Below are positions 48,201 to 60,200 of a stretch of DNA of 64,000 bases, piece after piece (positions within the stretch are counted from its first letter, which is position 1; the number at the start of each line of letters is the position of its first letter). Origin of the DNA: Malachius bipustulatus (lineage: Eukaryota; Arthropoda; Insecta; Coleoptera; Melyridae). Both the position numbers and the translations under genes were made by a program. The notes below the pieces were generated by a model. It searched no databases, was not told the DNA's origin, and saw nothing but the letters and a program-made list of their open reading frames with translations. The stretch lies in contig OU342635.1 in assembly GCA_910589415.1 (NCBI GenBank), positions 868,001 to 932,000 of the forward strand. Reading direction: 5' to 3'.

Positions 48201-51200
48201 TAGCTTTCTATATAATGTGAGAATTATAAGAATGATACCAAGTAGAACTTTAAATGCATGGCTCATTGTCATTAGACTTGTAATTCTATAATCAGAGCAT
48301 CTCATGGCATTTCTTTTCTTTGGGGAGAGGTGTAACAGAGGAATCACATGCGACAAACTTTTTTCCAATGGATGAGCATTGCACTACAAAGAAGCAACAC
48401 TGCTTCAATGTTGGGATCACTTTCACCTGGGAAGGAGTTTTCCGAAATGTTTTATTTTTTATTCCTCTTTTGTAATATTTTCAATGTTTTATGTTTCATT
48501 TTTACACCTGTTCTTATTTCTTTAACTCAATAAATAAATTCTATAAACATTCCCGAGGAAATTTGTCTTCTATCAGTAAAGTTATCCTACTTGTTCACGA
48601 TAAATTTTGATGTTACCGAACTGTTACAATTTGGAAAATAAATGAAACAGGAAATTATCGTGTTCGCAAATGAATGATTAGATGCTTCAAGAGGTAGATA
48701 AGACACGATTTTGGAAATTTTTCTATAGGGGACATCTCTTGACGTGCCACGAAAATCTAAAAGTTTAAAGAACTGAAAGTTTGGTTAGCTGTTCTGTTAT
48801 GCCTTAGTGTCGTTAGTCTCATAATAACAAATAATATGTTTTCTGGCTGAAAAACTACTGAAATATTGCTTTGCTATTAGATTATTCTTAGAAATAAAAT
48901 TTTTCATCAAAAATTCAAAAGTAGGATTTAAATTTTTCATGATTTTAAATAATACAACTGCCATGCATGCAAAAAATAGTTTGAGAATGAAATTCCCCAT
49001 AGCAATGTCTTAAATTGGCCAATGGATTAAAAATTCTGTAACATTTTAAAGGTGCATATTCCCTTATCAACCCTAAATGTTACAATTTAACTCACTGTCG
49101 ATGAATGCTCTTAGGCCGGTACTCACAGTCGATACTTAAGTAATACTTGGGCGAAGTACTTCTCAAGTATCGATATTTCATCTCACAGTCAATACTCAAG
49201 TTGAAGCAGTACTCGGCGCACGCGTGATCGTCCGCCAAACTGAGTATTGACCGAGTAGCCGTTTGACCAACCTTGAGTATTACTTGGCTTGTCTTGTGAG
49301 GTTATGTGTGAACAGCTGTCAGCTGTACTATTTGTAAACAACATAAACATCATTAGAACATAACGAGTATATCATTAAAACATAATTACTTGATCATTAA
49401 AACATAATTATTATAAAAATATAGAGGTCACTGATGACTGTGAACATGTTAGTTTGCTACATTGCTCTAGGACGGAAGAAGGAATGAACTCGCGGTACTT
49501 TCATCATAGAAATGGATCGGGAAGATAATTTGGAATTTATCGAATTTGCGGAAATTGCTTTCAATGAAGACGAAATTGATGAAATACCAGAGTGCAGAAA
49601 ACACGTTGGAATTTTACGATGAGAGACAATAATTTCGTCGCCGATATACATTTAATAAACTTTTTGATCCTTGTTAATAAGGCATTTAACAAGAATTTTA
49701 ATATTTAATTAACCTTTTTAAACAATAATTATTATTATGCTGATTGATGATTAATAAAACGCTGTTTTAAAAAATTCTACTATATATTGATGAAAAATAT
49801 ACAGTAATATTATATAATATTATTCATCAATACACAGTAGAATTTTTTAAAACATTAGTGTTTTATTTATCATCAATCAGTGTGAGGAGATTCTACAAAG
49901 TAGGGGTTGAAAGTTGAAAGCATAATTTTTTTTAAATAATTATTATTATTGTGTTGTCTGGCGTGTGATGTATGCAAATAATACGGAGGTTAGCTCGTTA
50001 GTTCTTCTTTTTTATTTTATTTTAGCAGAATTTTAGCCTTCGTTCAGGGCGGCAACCTGAAAACCATAAAAGTTACTAGAAACTAATACTCAAGCCGTTA
50101 CTCGCCTGAGTATTGCTTGAGGTTTGTCTCTGGCACAGCAGCCGCTTTACTCAGCTGAGTATTACTTCGCGGAGAACGCCTCAAGTATGAGTTTGAGAAT
50201 CGACTATGAGTACCGGCCCTAGTACACTCACAACGTGTACCAAATTTGGTTTTTCTAGGTTCAAGTATAACACTGAGATATAGATTTTTTTCAAAATTTA
50301 AAACCCCAATTTTAAGGCCTATAACTTCTCACTTTTTCACTTAAAAACAGGGTGGATTGGCAAATGTCTAATAAATCTTTAAATTTTGAGTTTAAAAAAA
50401 ATTGTGGTCATTGTTAAATTTAATTTATTTTCCATTGACTTTTTCTATTGATTTTTTGGGTTAGTAATGATGACATCGTCTGTTACATTCAGTCAGGTCA
50501 GATCAGGTTCTTATATTTGGAGTTCAAAGTGAGTAGTTTATGAGTTCAAGTGAAACGCCAATCTTCCATTTTGAAAGCAACATACCTTGAAAATGACTAA
50601 AGATACAGGAAAACAGTTTACAAGTCCCTATCCCTATTTTCAATTTTCATGTGGATTGTTTTTGGTGCATAGGGACTAAAATGTTTTTTACCTTTTCCCA
50701 TCTGCCTTTTGTAGCTTTAGCTTTTCACATTCTCATTCTGCCATGATCCATCTTGAAATATCCATGTTTCTTCAAGAAAAACGAATTGGTATAATCCCTC
50801 ACTTTTGTATTGTGTAAGTCAACAAAAAATGTATTTTTAAACACGCGAGACTTCTTTGTTTCCATGATACCCTTCGAGGATCATCTTTCAACCATTTGAA
50901 ATAAATTTGTTTCAATATTATCCGAAGGTGGGCTTACACTATAGATTATTATGCTCCTCTGAGAAAAAACAAAGAAGCATGAACATGGAAGCGGTCGGTA
51001 GCTCAGTGGGTTAGAAGAGCAGTCTACTAATCCTTTGGTGTAGGTTCGAATCTGATTCGTGCCTTGGGTGTTTGTCTATGAAACTATTTATATAATTAAT
51101 GTTCTCGTGTTTTGGTATGTTCCAACATCATCCAATTCATCCATGTAAGGGTTATACGTTGGATTTAGCTTTCTCCACTCTAGATGACGGAAGTGTGTCC

Positions 51201-54200
51201 TGTGTTTCGTCGCCCGATTCTCTTGTGCCTCTGGACCCTCACCACAATCAAGTTTTCTTTGACATTAAGTTTAAATCTAATGACTTTATTAAATCTGTAT
51301 CACATAAGCTAAACTTTCAAAGTGCTGACTATGTAAGTATTAATTCTGTGTTATCTGGAATAAATTGGGATGACCTATTATCTGGTGACAGTATTGAAGT
51401 TGATACTGATAAATTTTATAATGCTCTGAATAATTGTATTGATGAATTTGTTCCTACAAAAAAAGTCACCTGTAGTACGTACCCTCAATGGTACTCTACT
51501 GAATTGATCTCAAACATTATAAAAAAGAAAAAATTACATAAGCAATGGTTGATGTTTAACAGTCTTACGGACTATATAGAATTTAAAAAAATTCGAGCTA
51601 TTTGTTTAAAACAATCTAAAATAGAGAGAGCCAAATTTATTGAGGATGTTGAGATCAAGTCATCAAAAAATATTAAAGCTTTCTGGAACTATGTAGACTC
51701 ATTAGCTCAAACCAATCAAGTACCAGATGAGATGTATTTTAAATCCAGAGTGGGTAGAGATAGTGATGAGATATGTAATTTATTTGCTGGGAATTTTGAA
51801 TTGGTTTACTTGAATCATGAGACTCTTTTCCATCATCAGCTGCATTTTGATAATGAGTTTGATTTTGTAATTGGCTTGGATGATGTCAAGAGTGCAATAA
51901 AAAACTTAAAAAATAAAAACTCTATAGGTCATGATGGCCTATCTACCTTCTTTATAAAGCAATGCATCAGTACTATATCTAAGCCTTTGCAGATGTTGTT
52001 TAATCGGTCTCTTGTATTAGGAATCATGCCTGCAATTTGGAAGAAAACATATATTACTCCTGTGTTTAAATCTGGAGATAAACAAAACATAGTTAACTAT
52101 AGACCCATAGCTATACTGGGAGCAGTGGAGCAGTTTCAAAGGTCTTTGATGCCATCATGGCTAATAAAATAAATGATCTGTGTATCTGTCAGATTGTGAG
52201 TGGTCAACATGGTTATGTGCATGGTCGTTCAACGTTGACTAATTTATTATTGTATAATAACTATATTGGAGATGCGTTGAACGACTATAATCAGGTGGAT
52301 TCTATCTACCTTGATTTTGCAAGAGCATTCGATTCTGTGAATCATGACTTGCTAATTTATAAACTTTCTTTGTATGGTTTGAAGGGTGGGACCTTAAAGT
52401 GGATAAATTCTTATCTAGAAAATAGAGAGTTATCTGTTAGAATTAAAGGTCATCTTTCTGATCCTTTTATAGCCAAATCAGGAGTTCCTCAGGGCTCTCA
52501 GTTGGGTCCATTGTTGTTTATATTGTTTGTTAACGATGTGACAGACGGGCTGGTTACAGCGTCTGTCTTAATTTATGCAGATGATATAAAAATATTTTAT
52601 CAAATACGTAGTATAAATGACCAAAGAGATTTGCAAAAGGATCTTGAGAGTATCTATAACTGGTCACAGTCTAATCAATTGAAACTAAATTGTGATAAAT
52701 GTAAGACTATCTCTTTTGTTAGGAGTAGGGTAAATCAGCTTCGATTTAATTATCACATGAACGGTACTGCACTCGAATTGGTGGATAGTATTAGGGATCT
52801 TGGGGTAATCTATGAGAGTAAGTTTGAATTTAACATTCATTTGAGCACCGTAACCTCTAAGGCATTTCAAAAGTTGGGTTTTATTAAAAGAATGACTAGA
52901 GAGTTCAAAAATATTGACACCATTATATATTTATATAAAACTCTTGTACGACCCATTCTAATTTACTGTTCGCCAATTTGGTCTCCTACTTACGAAATAC
53001 ATGTAAAAAAGCTTGAATCAGTGCAACACAAGTTTTTCAAATACTTGGCCTTTAAAAAAGGTCAACCTATGAGTGTATGTGATCATGATTATTCGAGTCT
53101 AGCTAATTCAACCAAATTGGAGTCATTAAAATCTCTACATGTTTACCATGATCTGCTTTTTGTTAAAAAAGTGAAACTTAATTTAGTCAATTGTATTGAA
53201 ATCGCTGATATTTTTAAAGTTAGAGATTTGCCTTATCCTCTCAGATTGGCTAGGGAATTATCAGAGCAAAATTCGGCTCGTAATTATGTGCATTATTCCA
53301 CTATTCCCCGCTTAAAGCGAAAGTGGAATAAAATTGTTAGCTCGGATGGTTGCCTGGCACAGTCTGATACTCTGTCACTGTTTAAGAGGCTAACCAGACT
53401 TGCTGTAAATAGATTTATCTAGACATTTGTTATGATTACCAACTGTATTCAAACTGTGTACTCATCTATTAAACTTAAACTACACATTGTATAAAGGGTA
53501 TTTACCCGTTGACTATTATAAAAATAAATAAATAAATAAATAAATTAAACATTTGTGTGTGGCTATATGAGCTAGATCTCAATGCCAGGAATTACCAATG
53601 TGGTGCGACAGTGTCTTACCTACATAGTTAAGACCGATGTTCCCTCTTGAATAAAAAGTTTGAACATGAGTTAATGACTATTTTAGAAGGGCCCAACTTA
53701 CTTTGCTCATACTTGCTGATATAACTTTACGAACTTCACTGTTAGAATTTTCTACCAGATCATTAACACTTTTTCCTTTTTGGAGTAAACCATAGTTATC
53801 ATTATTGTCATTTAAGCCTCATAAATCTAAATTTCTAATCACGGTGGGAATGTTGCAAGTCAGCATTGCAAGAATACCAGGGTGCAGACATATCTTTCTA
53901 TCTTTCTCTCATCCTCATCGAATGAAAGTCAAGTCCTACGCTCGTGTCAGAGATGTCAGAGAATTGAACACGTCTACAAGCCATCAGATTCGACCACCTG
54001 ACTCATGATGCTTGTGCACAACGGGTCGAGGTACTCTAAAAAACATATAGAGATAGTCGTTTGCTGTCCCACTGTGTCCACTTCCGCTTACGGGCGCTAT
54101 CAATATAGAAGTATTAGGTAGATAAATGTGTTAATTAAAATTTAGGTTAAGGTCGCTGCGATGTAATAAGGTAAAAATAATGCTCTCCCTAAAAGCTGTG

Positions 54201-57200
54201 TCAATAAAGTTACGCACTAACCTGATTAAGGTTCCCCTTATCGTAACATCTGTGCATGCTCTGATGTCAAAATAACATCAACAAAATAGTACAAGACATT
54301 GTTTGTGACTGCAATAATATCTCTCTAATAATTATTATTGAAATTTTCCTGCTTGCTAAGTTACCCTGAAAAATTCATAATATTTTCTTATTCCAGACAA
54401 AAATTGTTACGAAGTACCGTAAAGGGGCATGTGAAAATTGTGGAGCTGTGACACATAAAAGGAAGGATTGTATGGAGAGACCCAGAAAAGTAGGCGCGAA
54501 ATACTCTGGCGCTAATATAGCTTCTGATGAATTCCAACAGAAAAATCTGTCATTGAGTTACGATGGAAAACGTGATCGATGGTGCGGCTATGATCCTTCA
54601 GAATATAAATCAGTAATAGATGAATTCCAGAAAGTCGAGGAAGCCAAGAGGCAACTGAAAGCGGACATATTGAACGCTAATGACAGTGAAGATGATGAAG
54701 ACAAAGACGAAGATAAATACGTTGATGAAGTCGATATGCCAGGAACAAAGGTGGACAGTAAGCAAAGAATTACAGTTAGGAACCTTCGTATCCGTGAGGA
54801 CACCGCTAAGTATCTGAGAAATCTGGACCCGAATTCTGCTTATTATGATCCGAAAACTAGGTCGATGAGAGAAGATCCAAACCCTGGAAAAGATGACACG
54901 TAAGTAACGAAGAAAGCTTTTGATATCTTAAGTTGTCATCGTAGTGCTTCATATTTATTAAACTGTTTTTGTTGATTCGTGTCATCTCTATAAACTAGTG
55001 CACCAACAATTTCTTGCGATCCTTTATTTACTAGCCGTTTTTGTGTTTGTTTTTTTTGTACTGCATGGTTAATTTTTTTTTATATACAGGCTGATCAGTA
55101 ACTCGCCCACTCCGAATACAGGGTGTTATAAAGCTCATTAAAATTAGGGATATTCTGCAAAAAAAAATTGAATCCAACGGTTGGTTTTCAAGTTAAAGAA
55201 TTTCCCTCATCCGAGTTTAAAGGTAATTTTTTCAATAACCGTGATAAAAATTAATAAAAATTCCTGTTACTGTAATGTCTGGAACGGATACCATATAATT
55301 ATAATTCATCAATTTTTTTCCACGAAACCTCTTTACAGAGGAATTAAGAATGTTGGAAATTGATACCATACCTAAATCTGAACGAAATTTGAAGTTTGGC
55401 AACCGCCTAAACTCAACTTGGAATATAAAATATCCAAATGTCTTCGTTGCTTTGCTATGGAAATGAAAATAATAACAATACCATCTAACCCGAACTTATT
55501 CACATGTTCAGTGCAGTGTTGCCACCTTTTCTTCTACAAAAATGGCCATATCTTTGGAAGAAAAGAACTTACAACACTGCAATAAGAAAATTTAACACTC
55601 TTAAAAAGGGAAGTTTACCGCAGCATGCTCTGAGTGCGCAAGTTACTGATCACCCTGTATACAGGGCTATTCACGGTATAAGGGACGGACGAGTATGGCT
55701 GTGTCCCTTGATTTTAAGAAAATTTTGTTTTTGAAAAGGATGCAGGCCCATTAAATGAACATTTTAAATTTATAATAATAATAATCTACAGTGGTCCAAA
55801 AATATTGTTACGGGTCTCACAATTATAAATCCACCACTAAAAGTCTGTAAATTCCTTTATTGATTTTAACTAGCACAAGTACAATTCATATAACCTGTAA
55901 ATCTCAATAATAAACACAGCTGTTCTCTTGTCTTCAATCACAGATACTACACTACACTGCTTGTCTATTCTTTATAATTCGCTGTACTGTCACTACTGGC
56001 TTCCTTACTTCACACTTCACTTCACTACTGCTCTGTCTATACTTCAGCTTTCACTAGTTACTTCCAAGATTCTACTGCTCTGTCTTCCTTACTATAGCTC
56101 AGCTTCACTCCACGTCCAAGATTCTACTACTGACTCGTAGCCATACGGCGGCCCTTATATAGTCCCCCGACGCGTCATCGAAACAGTAGGCACATTCTAG
56201 TGGGTTGCAGAACTCACACCGGCCGTGGATTCTGGAAATGTCAGATTGTTCGGCGAGACCACTCCAGTAATCCATAGAACTAACAACTGTCTGTCAATGT
56301 GTCAAATGACTAACTCAGTATAAAGAAAAGGAATGTAATGTAAACAAGCAAATGGTGGACTAGAGTTTTCAAGAAAACATCTAATAGAATCTTCTTCCAG
56401 AGTGGTCTCGTTATAATATGAAACATATCAAAGTTATGTTTTTGTTCTATGTTATTGCATTTCTAGATTCTCTGAAGAAAAAATAAGAATGGTTTTTACA
56501 GTTGGTGTTTAAATTGAGTAGATTTTGAGTTACATATAAACAAGTGAAAATCGCAATTTTCGAAGTTCATGGCAGTCTACAACAGAAACGGTTCCGAATA
56601 TTTAAAAAACGGCTTACATGTCCCTATCTTAACTTTTTATGTTATATTCTATGGTACAGAAACATTTGTACTATTTCTCTTTTTTTTATTATTATTTAGC
56701 GACGCGCTGAGAAATTTTTTTTTTCACTCTACATTTCATCTACATCAGAAGATGGTACATGAAAAGTTAAGATAGGCGACATGTAAGCCGTTTTCGTTGT
56801 AGAATACCTTGAACTTTGAAAATTGTGATTTTCACTTGTTTGTAACTTTACTTCTCAACTTAAACACCAACTGTGAAAGCCAATCTTACTTTTTCTTCTC
56901 AGACAATCTAAAAATGCAATAACTTATAAGCATGTCATTTAAAAAAAAATAACTTTGACGTGTTTCATATTTTTGGGACTCTGTACATTACGAATATAGT
57001 TTTTAAATGTTATTTTAACAGGTCTGTATCCTAATATGATATTGCATAGGTTCCCCCTCCACGCGCTACATTTTATGATGTAACGTGGAGGGGTGATGTA
57101 AATGTCAGAAGAGTCTGTTCAAAACATTTTAAAGCAAGTGAATGGTTGCGTTCAAATCCGACAGCTACTGGCAGCAAACCAGAAGTCAACATCGCTGAAC

Positions 57201-60200
57201 GTCACACTGTTTTGAAAAGCACTGCCAGCTGCTGCCAAGGTCATCCAGCTGCTGAAATCTACGCTTTTTGAAAACAGCTGTATTGCTCACGCTGCCTATT
57301 CCTTTTTTGACGGTTTTTAATATAAGGGTTATTAATATTAATAATATGACCACATACACTCGATACCTACCTAAGAAGATAAGATTAAAAGAATGGTTTT
57401 ATTTTATCAGCATGTAAGCTAGTAGTTTGTTTCGACGATTGACAATAATGACAGTTCAGCTGCACAGCTAGTTTTGGCTCGTTCAATAAACACACATAGG
57501 CTGTCAAAACAGCGATTTTGCTGTCAACTCAGCAGCTGACGGCTTTGAACGCAACCATTATGTTCATAATCTCCAACTTATGAACTGTTTGGATATAATA
57601 CCAAACAGGTACCAGCAGTACAGCAAACAGTAAAGAGGTACCAGCAGATAAAATCAAGGTCATTAAAGTACTCAATTTAATCCTTAAATAGGTGCAATTT
57701 AATAAAACTTGAGGAAAGCATTCAAAATCGGAATTCTCCCATGCACAAGTCAATACAAATTCAAATTTCGCTCGCTCATTATTATTACCAGTTTCGTCAT
57801 TGCGTCGACTTGACGAAAATAGACCGCTTAGTATCATATCTCTTTATGTCATTGTATCATGAACTGTTTTGATTTTAATTTTTTTCTTAATTGTGAAAGC
57901 TTTTCTATTATTTTCAGGTACAAGGGAGAGAATTTTGTCAGATTCACCGGTGATACTTCAAAGCATGCCACCGCTCAAGTATTTGCTTGGGACGCTTACG
58001 AAAAAGGCGTCGATGTGCACTTGTTAGCAGAACCAACTAAACTTGAATTACTGCAAAAAGAGTTTGAAAAGAAGAAAGAACAATTCAAGTCACAGATTCA
58101 TAGTAAAGTGATCGATAAATATGGAGGTGAAGAACACCTTCAGGCTCCACCGAAAACATTATTGCTGGCACAAACTGAAGATTATGTAGAATACTTGAGA
58201 TCAGGTAAAATTATAAAAGGGCAAGAAAAAGAAGTTTCTCGATCGAAATATGAAGAGGATGTCTACATAAATAACCACACATCTGTATGGGGATCATATT
58301 GGACAGATGGTCACTGGGGCTACAAGTGCTGCAAATCATTAATTAAGGTAAGAGTTAATATCAATAATTAGTTCATTTAGATACTTGTAAAATACTCTAT
58401 TTTATTATCCTAACATGTTTTTGTGGTATTTTACTTGGGTTTTAAGATGTCTTTTAATTGATTATGATATTAGACACTTTCTATGCCTAGGTGGTGTTTT
58501 TTCTTCTTTTCTTGTTATTCCGAGACCGGCGTAGCCGAGTAGTCTCGGAACTATACGCGCTCTTCCCACCCAAGAATGTCTGTCTGTGTGTCTGTTCGTT
58601 TTGCTAGGAAACACTCTAGAGGCGCCATTTTTCGTCCTAGAGACCTTAAATTTTGCTCCTTTTAAATTTCGCATGGTCCCACTATGCCTATTGAAAATGA
58701 GCAGGATCCGTTACTGGAAAGGGTCTTTTTGGAGGGACTACATGGACTCTCGGTAGGCGGAAAATTATCTGCTTGGTTGTTTCGGTTGGAATTAAACTCA
58801 ATTTGATTTCAACACAGTCGTTCAGATGAGCTCACAGTGAACAATAGAATAAAAGAATCGATAAGACTCGGAAATAGAGCGCATAAACAATGGGCCATGG
58901 TTAACATGGATATTAATTGGGAGAAATATAGAAAACCGAGAAATGAAATGGTTCAATTTATTCGAAAAGAAAAGCAGAGAACATGTGGAAAACACTAAAA
59001 CAGCTAACAGGTGGTAAAAGTGTTGATGATGCTAAGGGCATTGTAAAGTTTAATAAATGGAGTTGTTCACATTTGACACAAGTGAAATTGCAGAAGAATT
59101 TAATAGATTTTTTTTTAATCATTAAGGTTATAATACACTGTGTTGCATTGATCATTCCAGAATGACGTTATTGACAGTTCGGCCATATTGCTTGGGGGGC
59201 AAACAGTTTCATTTGACGTTTGATTGAATCTTGTCATTTGTAAATACGGAGTGTTTTCAAAGTGTAAGTTGTTAAAAAGTGGTCCAATTATTTATCAAAA
59301 ATGCCTCATTTTTGTAGTGTTGTGAAATGTTCAATGCTTTCTGAAAGAGATAAACAGCGAGTATTATAAAGGGTCATTAAGTAGCTCGTTAACAAAGGGG
59401 CTATTAGTCTTAATGAAAAATTAAGTTTCGATCGGGTATTATAAAGCAAAACATTCCAGATCCTAACGGGCTATTAGTTAAAGACGGAAGTCGCCATATT
59501 TAATGAGAAATTTAACAAACTTTTGGGCCGAATTCAAACGAATGGCTGTGCCTACGAGAGACTACGGACCGAAAGGTTCCGATGCTGGCGAAATAAGAAT
59601 AATTTCACGTCACGTCAGGCGTCTCTGTCGCTGAATAATAATAAGTTGGGTTAGTGTCAGTGCCAGTGCGTATATCTACTTATGAACCTGCTGCTGACTG
59701 CTAGCTGCTGTTGTGTGTTGTGTTTGTGTTATTATTGTGTTAAAAACTAAACAGACAATAATTTAAATGTGAGCGAATTGTTCGAAAGTGTCAAAAGAAC
59801 TAGACCACCTGTCTCTAGGACTTCTGAAACTTCTGAAACTCACTGGGTGCTGTTCCTCTTTGTCAGAAGATGAGAGAAATGAGAGCTCAGACATTCTAAA
59901 AACACCATTTTATACCTATTTATTCCAATTATTATTAATTATTATTATTTTATTTCAATGTAATGTCAATCTGTAATACATAAATAATAAATTTGTTGTT
60001 TAATCTTGACTAGTTTTATTATTTAATAATAGTAGATACTGTAGCAAAGCAGCATTGGCTGATTGTGTTATTACCTACTTGAACTTGGCTCCTGCGGCAG
60101 TAATAATAATAATTTTTTATTTATTTATTTTTGAAACACATTTATTACCTTCCATAGCTTTTTTACCAAGAAGTAGGTAGGTGTAATTTGAGTAATAAAG

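Larger units (their letters stand above)
46190..48390 (-). pseudogene. RTE/Jockey-like LINE reverse transcriptase, interrupted by a hAT element
   Basis: Minus strand from 48368: [20 protein letters not shown], then [20 protein letters not shown] and [20 protein letters not shown] (RT motif A, catalytic Asp) and the following helix (47943). Next [20 protein letters not shown] (motif B, about 47900), then ALEGAREGI. The reading is cut at 47781 by the hAT insertion and can be resumed left of 46312 (INVESINI). The YADD block is not found, so the 3' part is degraded. Confidence 0.78.
49114..50218. mobile_element. PIF/Harbinger-like element
   Basis: Inverted ends GGCCGGTACTCACAGTCGAT and, from the right, GGCCGGTACTCATAGTCGAT. 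The flanks are TTA (49111-49113) and CTA (50219-50221), one substitution from the 3-bp TWA duplication usual for the superfamily. Sub-terminal repeats of GAGTATT/AAGTATT are dense near both ends. It contains a 36-codon frame and an inner fold-back. 1,105 bp, non-autonomous. Confidence 0.75.
51097..53546 (+). mobile_element. Jockey-like LINE, 5' truncated, inserted into the SINE
   Basis: Runs from about 51097 through two overlapping frames to an (AAAT)n tail at 53521-53546. Short ATTAA motifs at both junctions (about 51090 and 53541) may be the target duplication. Least decayed LINE of the window. Same strand as SLU7. Confidence 0.8.

Noticed and set aside
51000..51068. Possible functional tRNA gene
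   Set aside because: Boxes A and B are present but the anticodon and acceptor stems do not pair well and a SINE body follows.
57529..57837. 102-codon minus frame with a hydrophobic segment
   Set aside because: Starts inside SLU7 intron 2 and overlaps a MITE end; no splice or family support.
58462..58674. 70-codon minus frame rich in Arg/Lys
   Set aside because: Lies in a GC-richer repeat-like intron segment; no recognisable motif.
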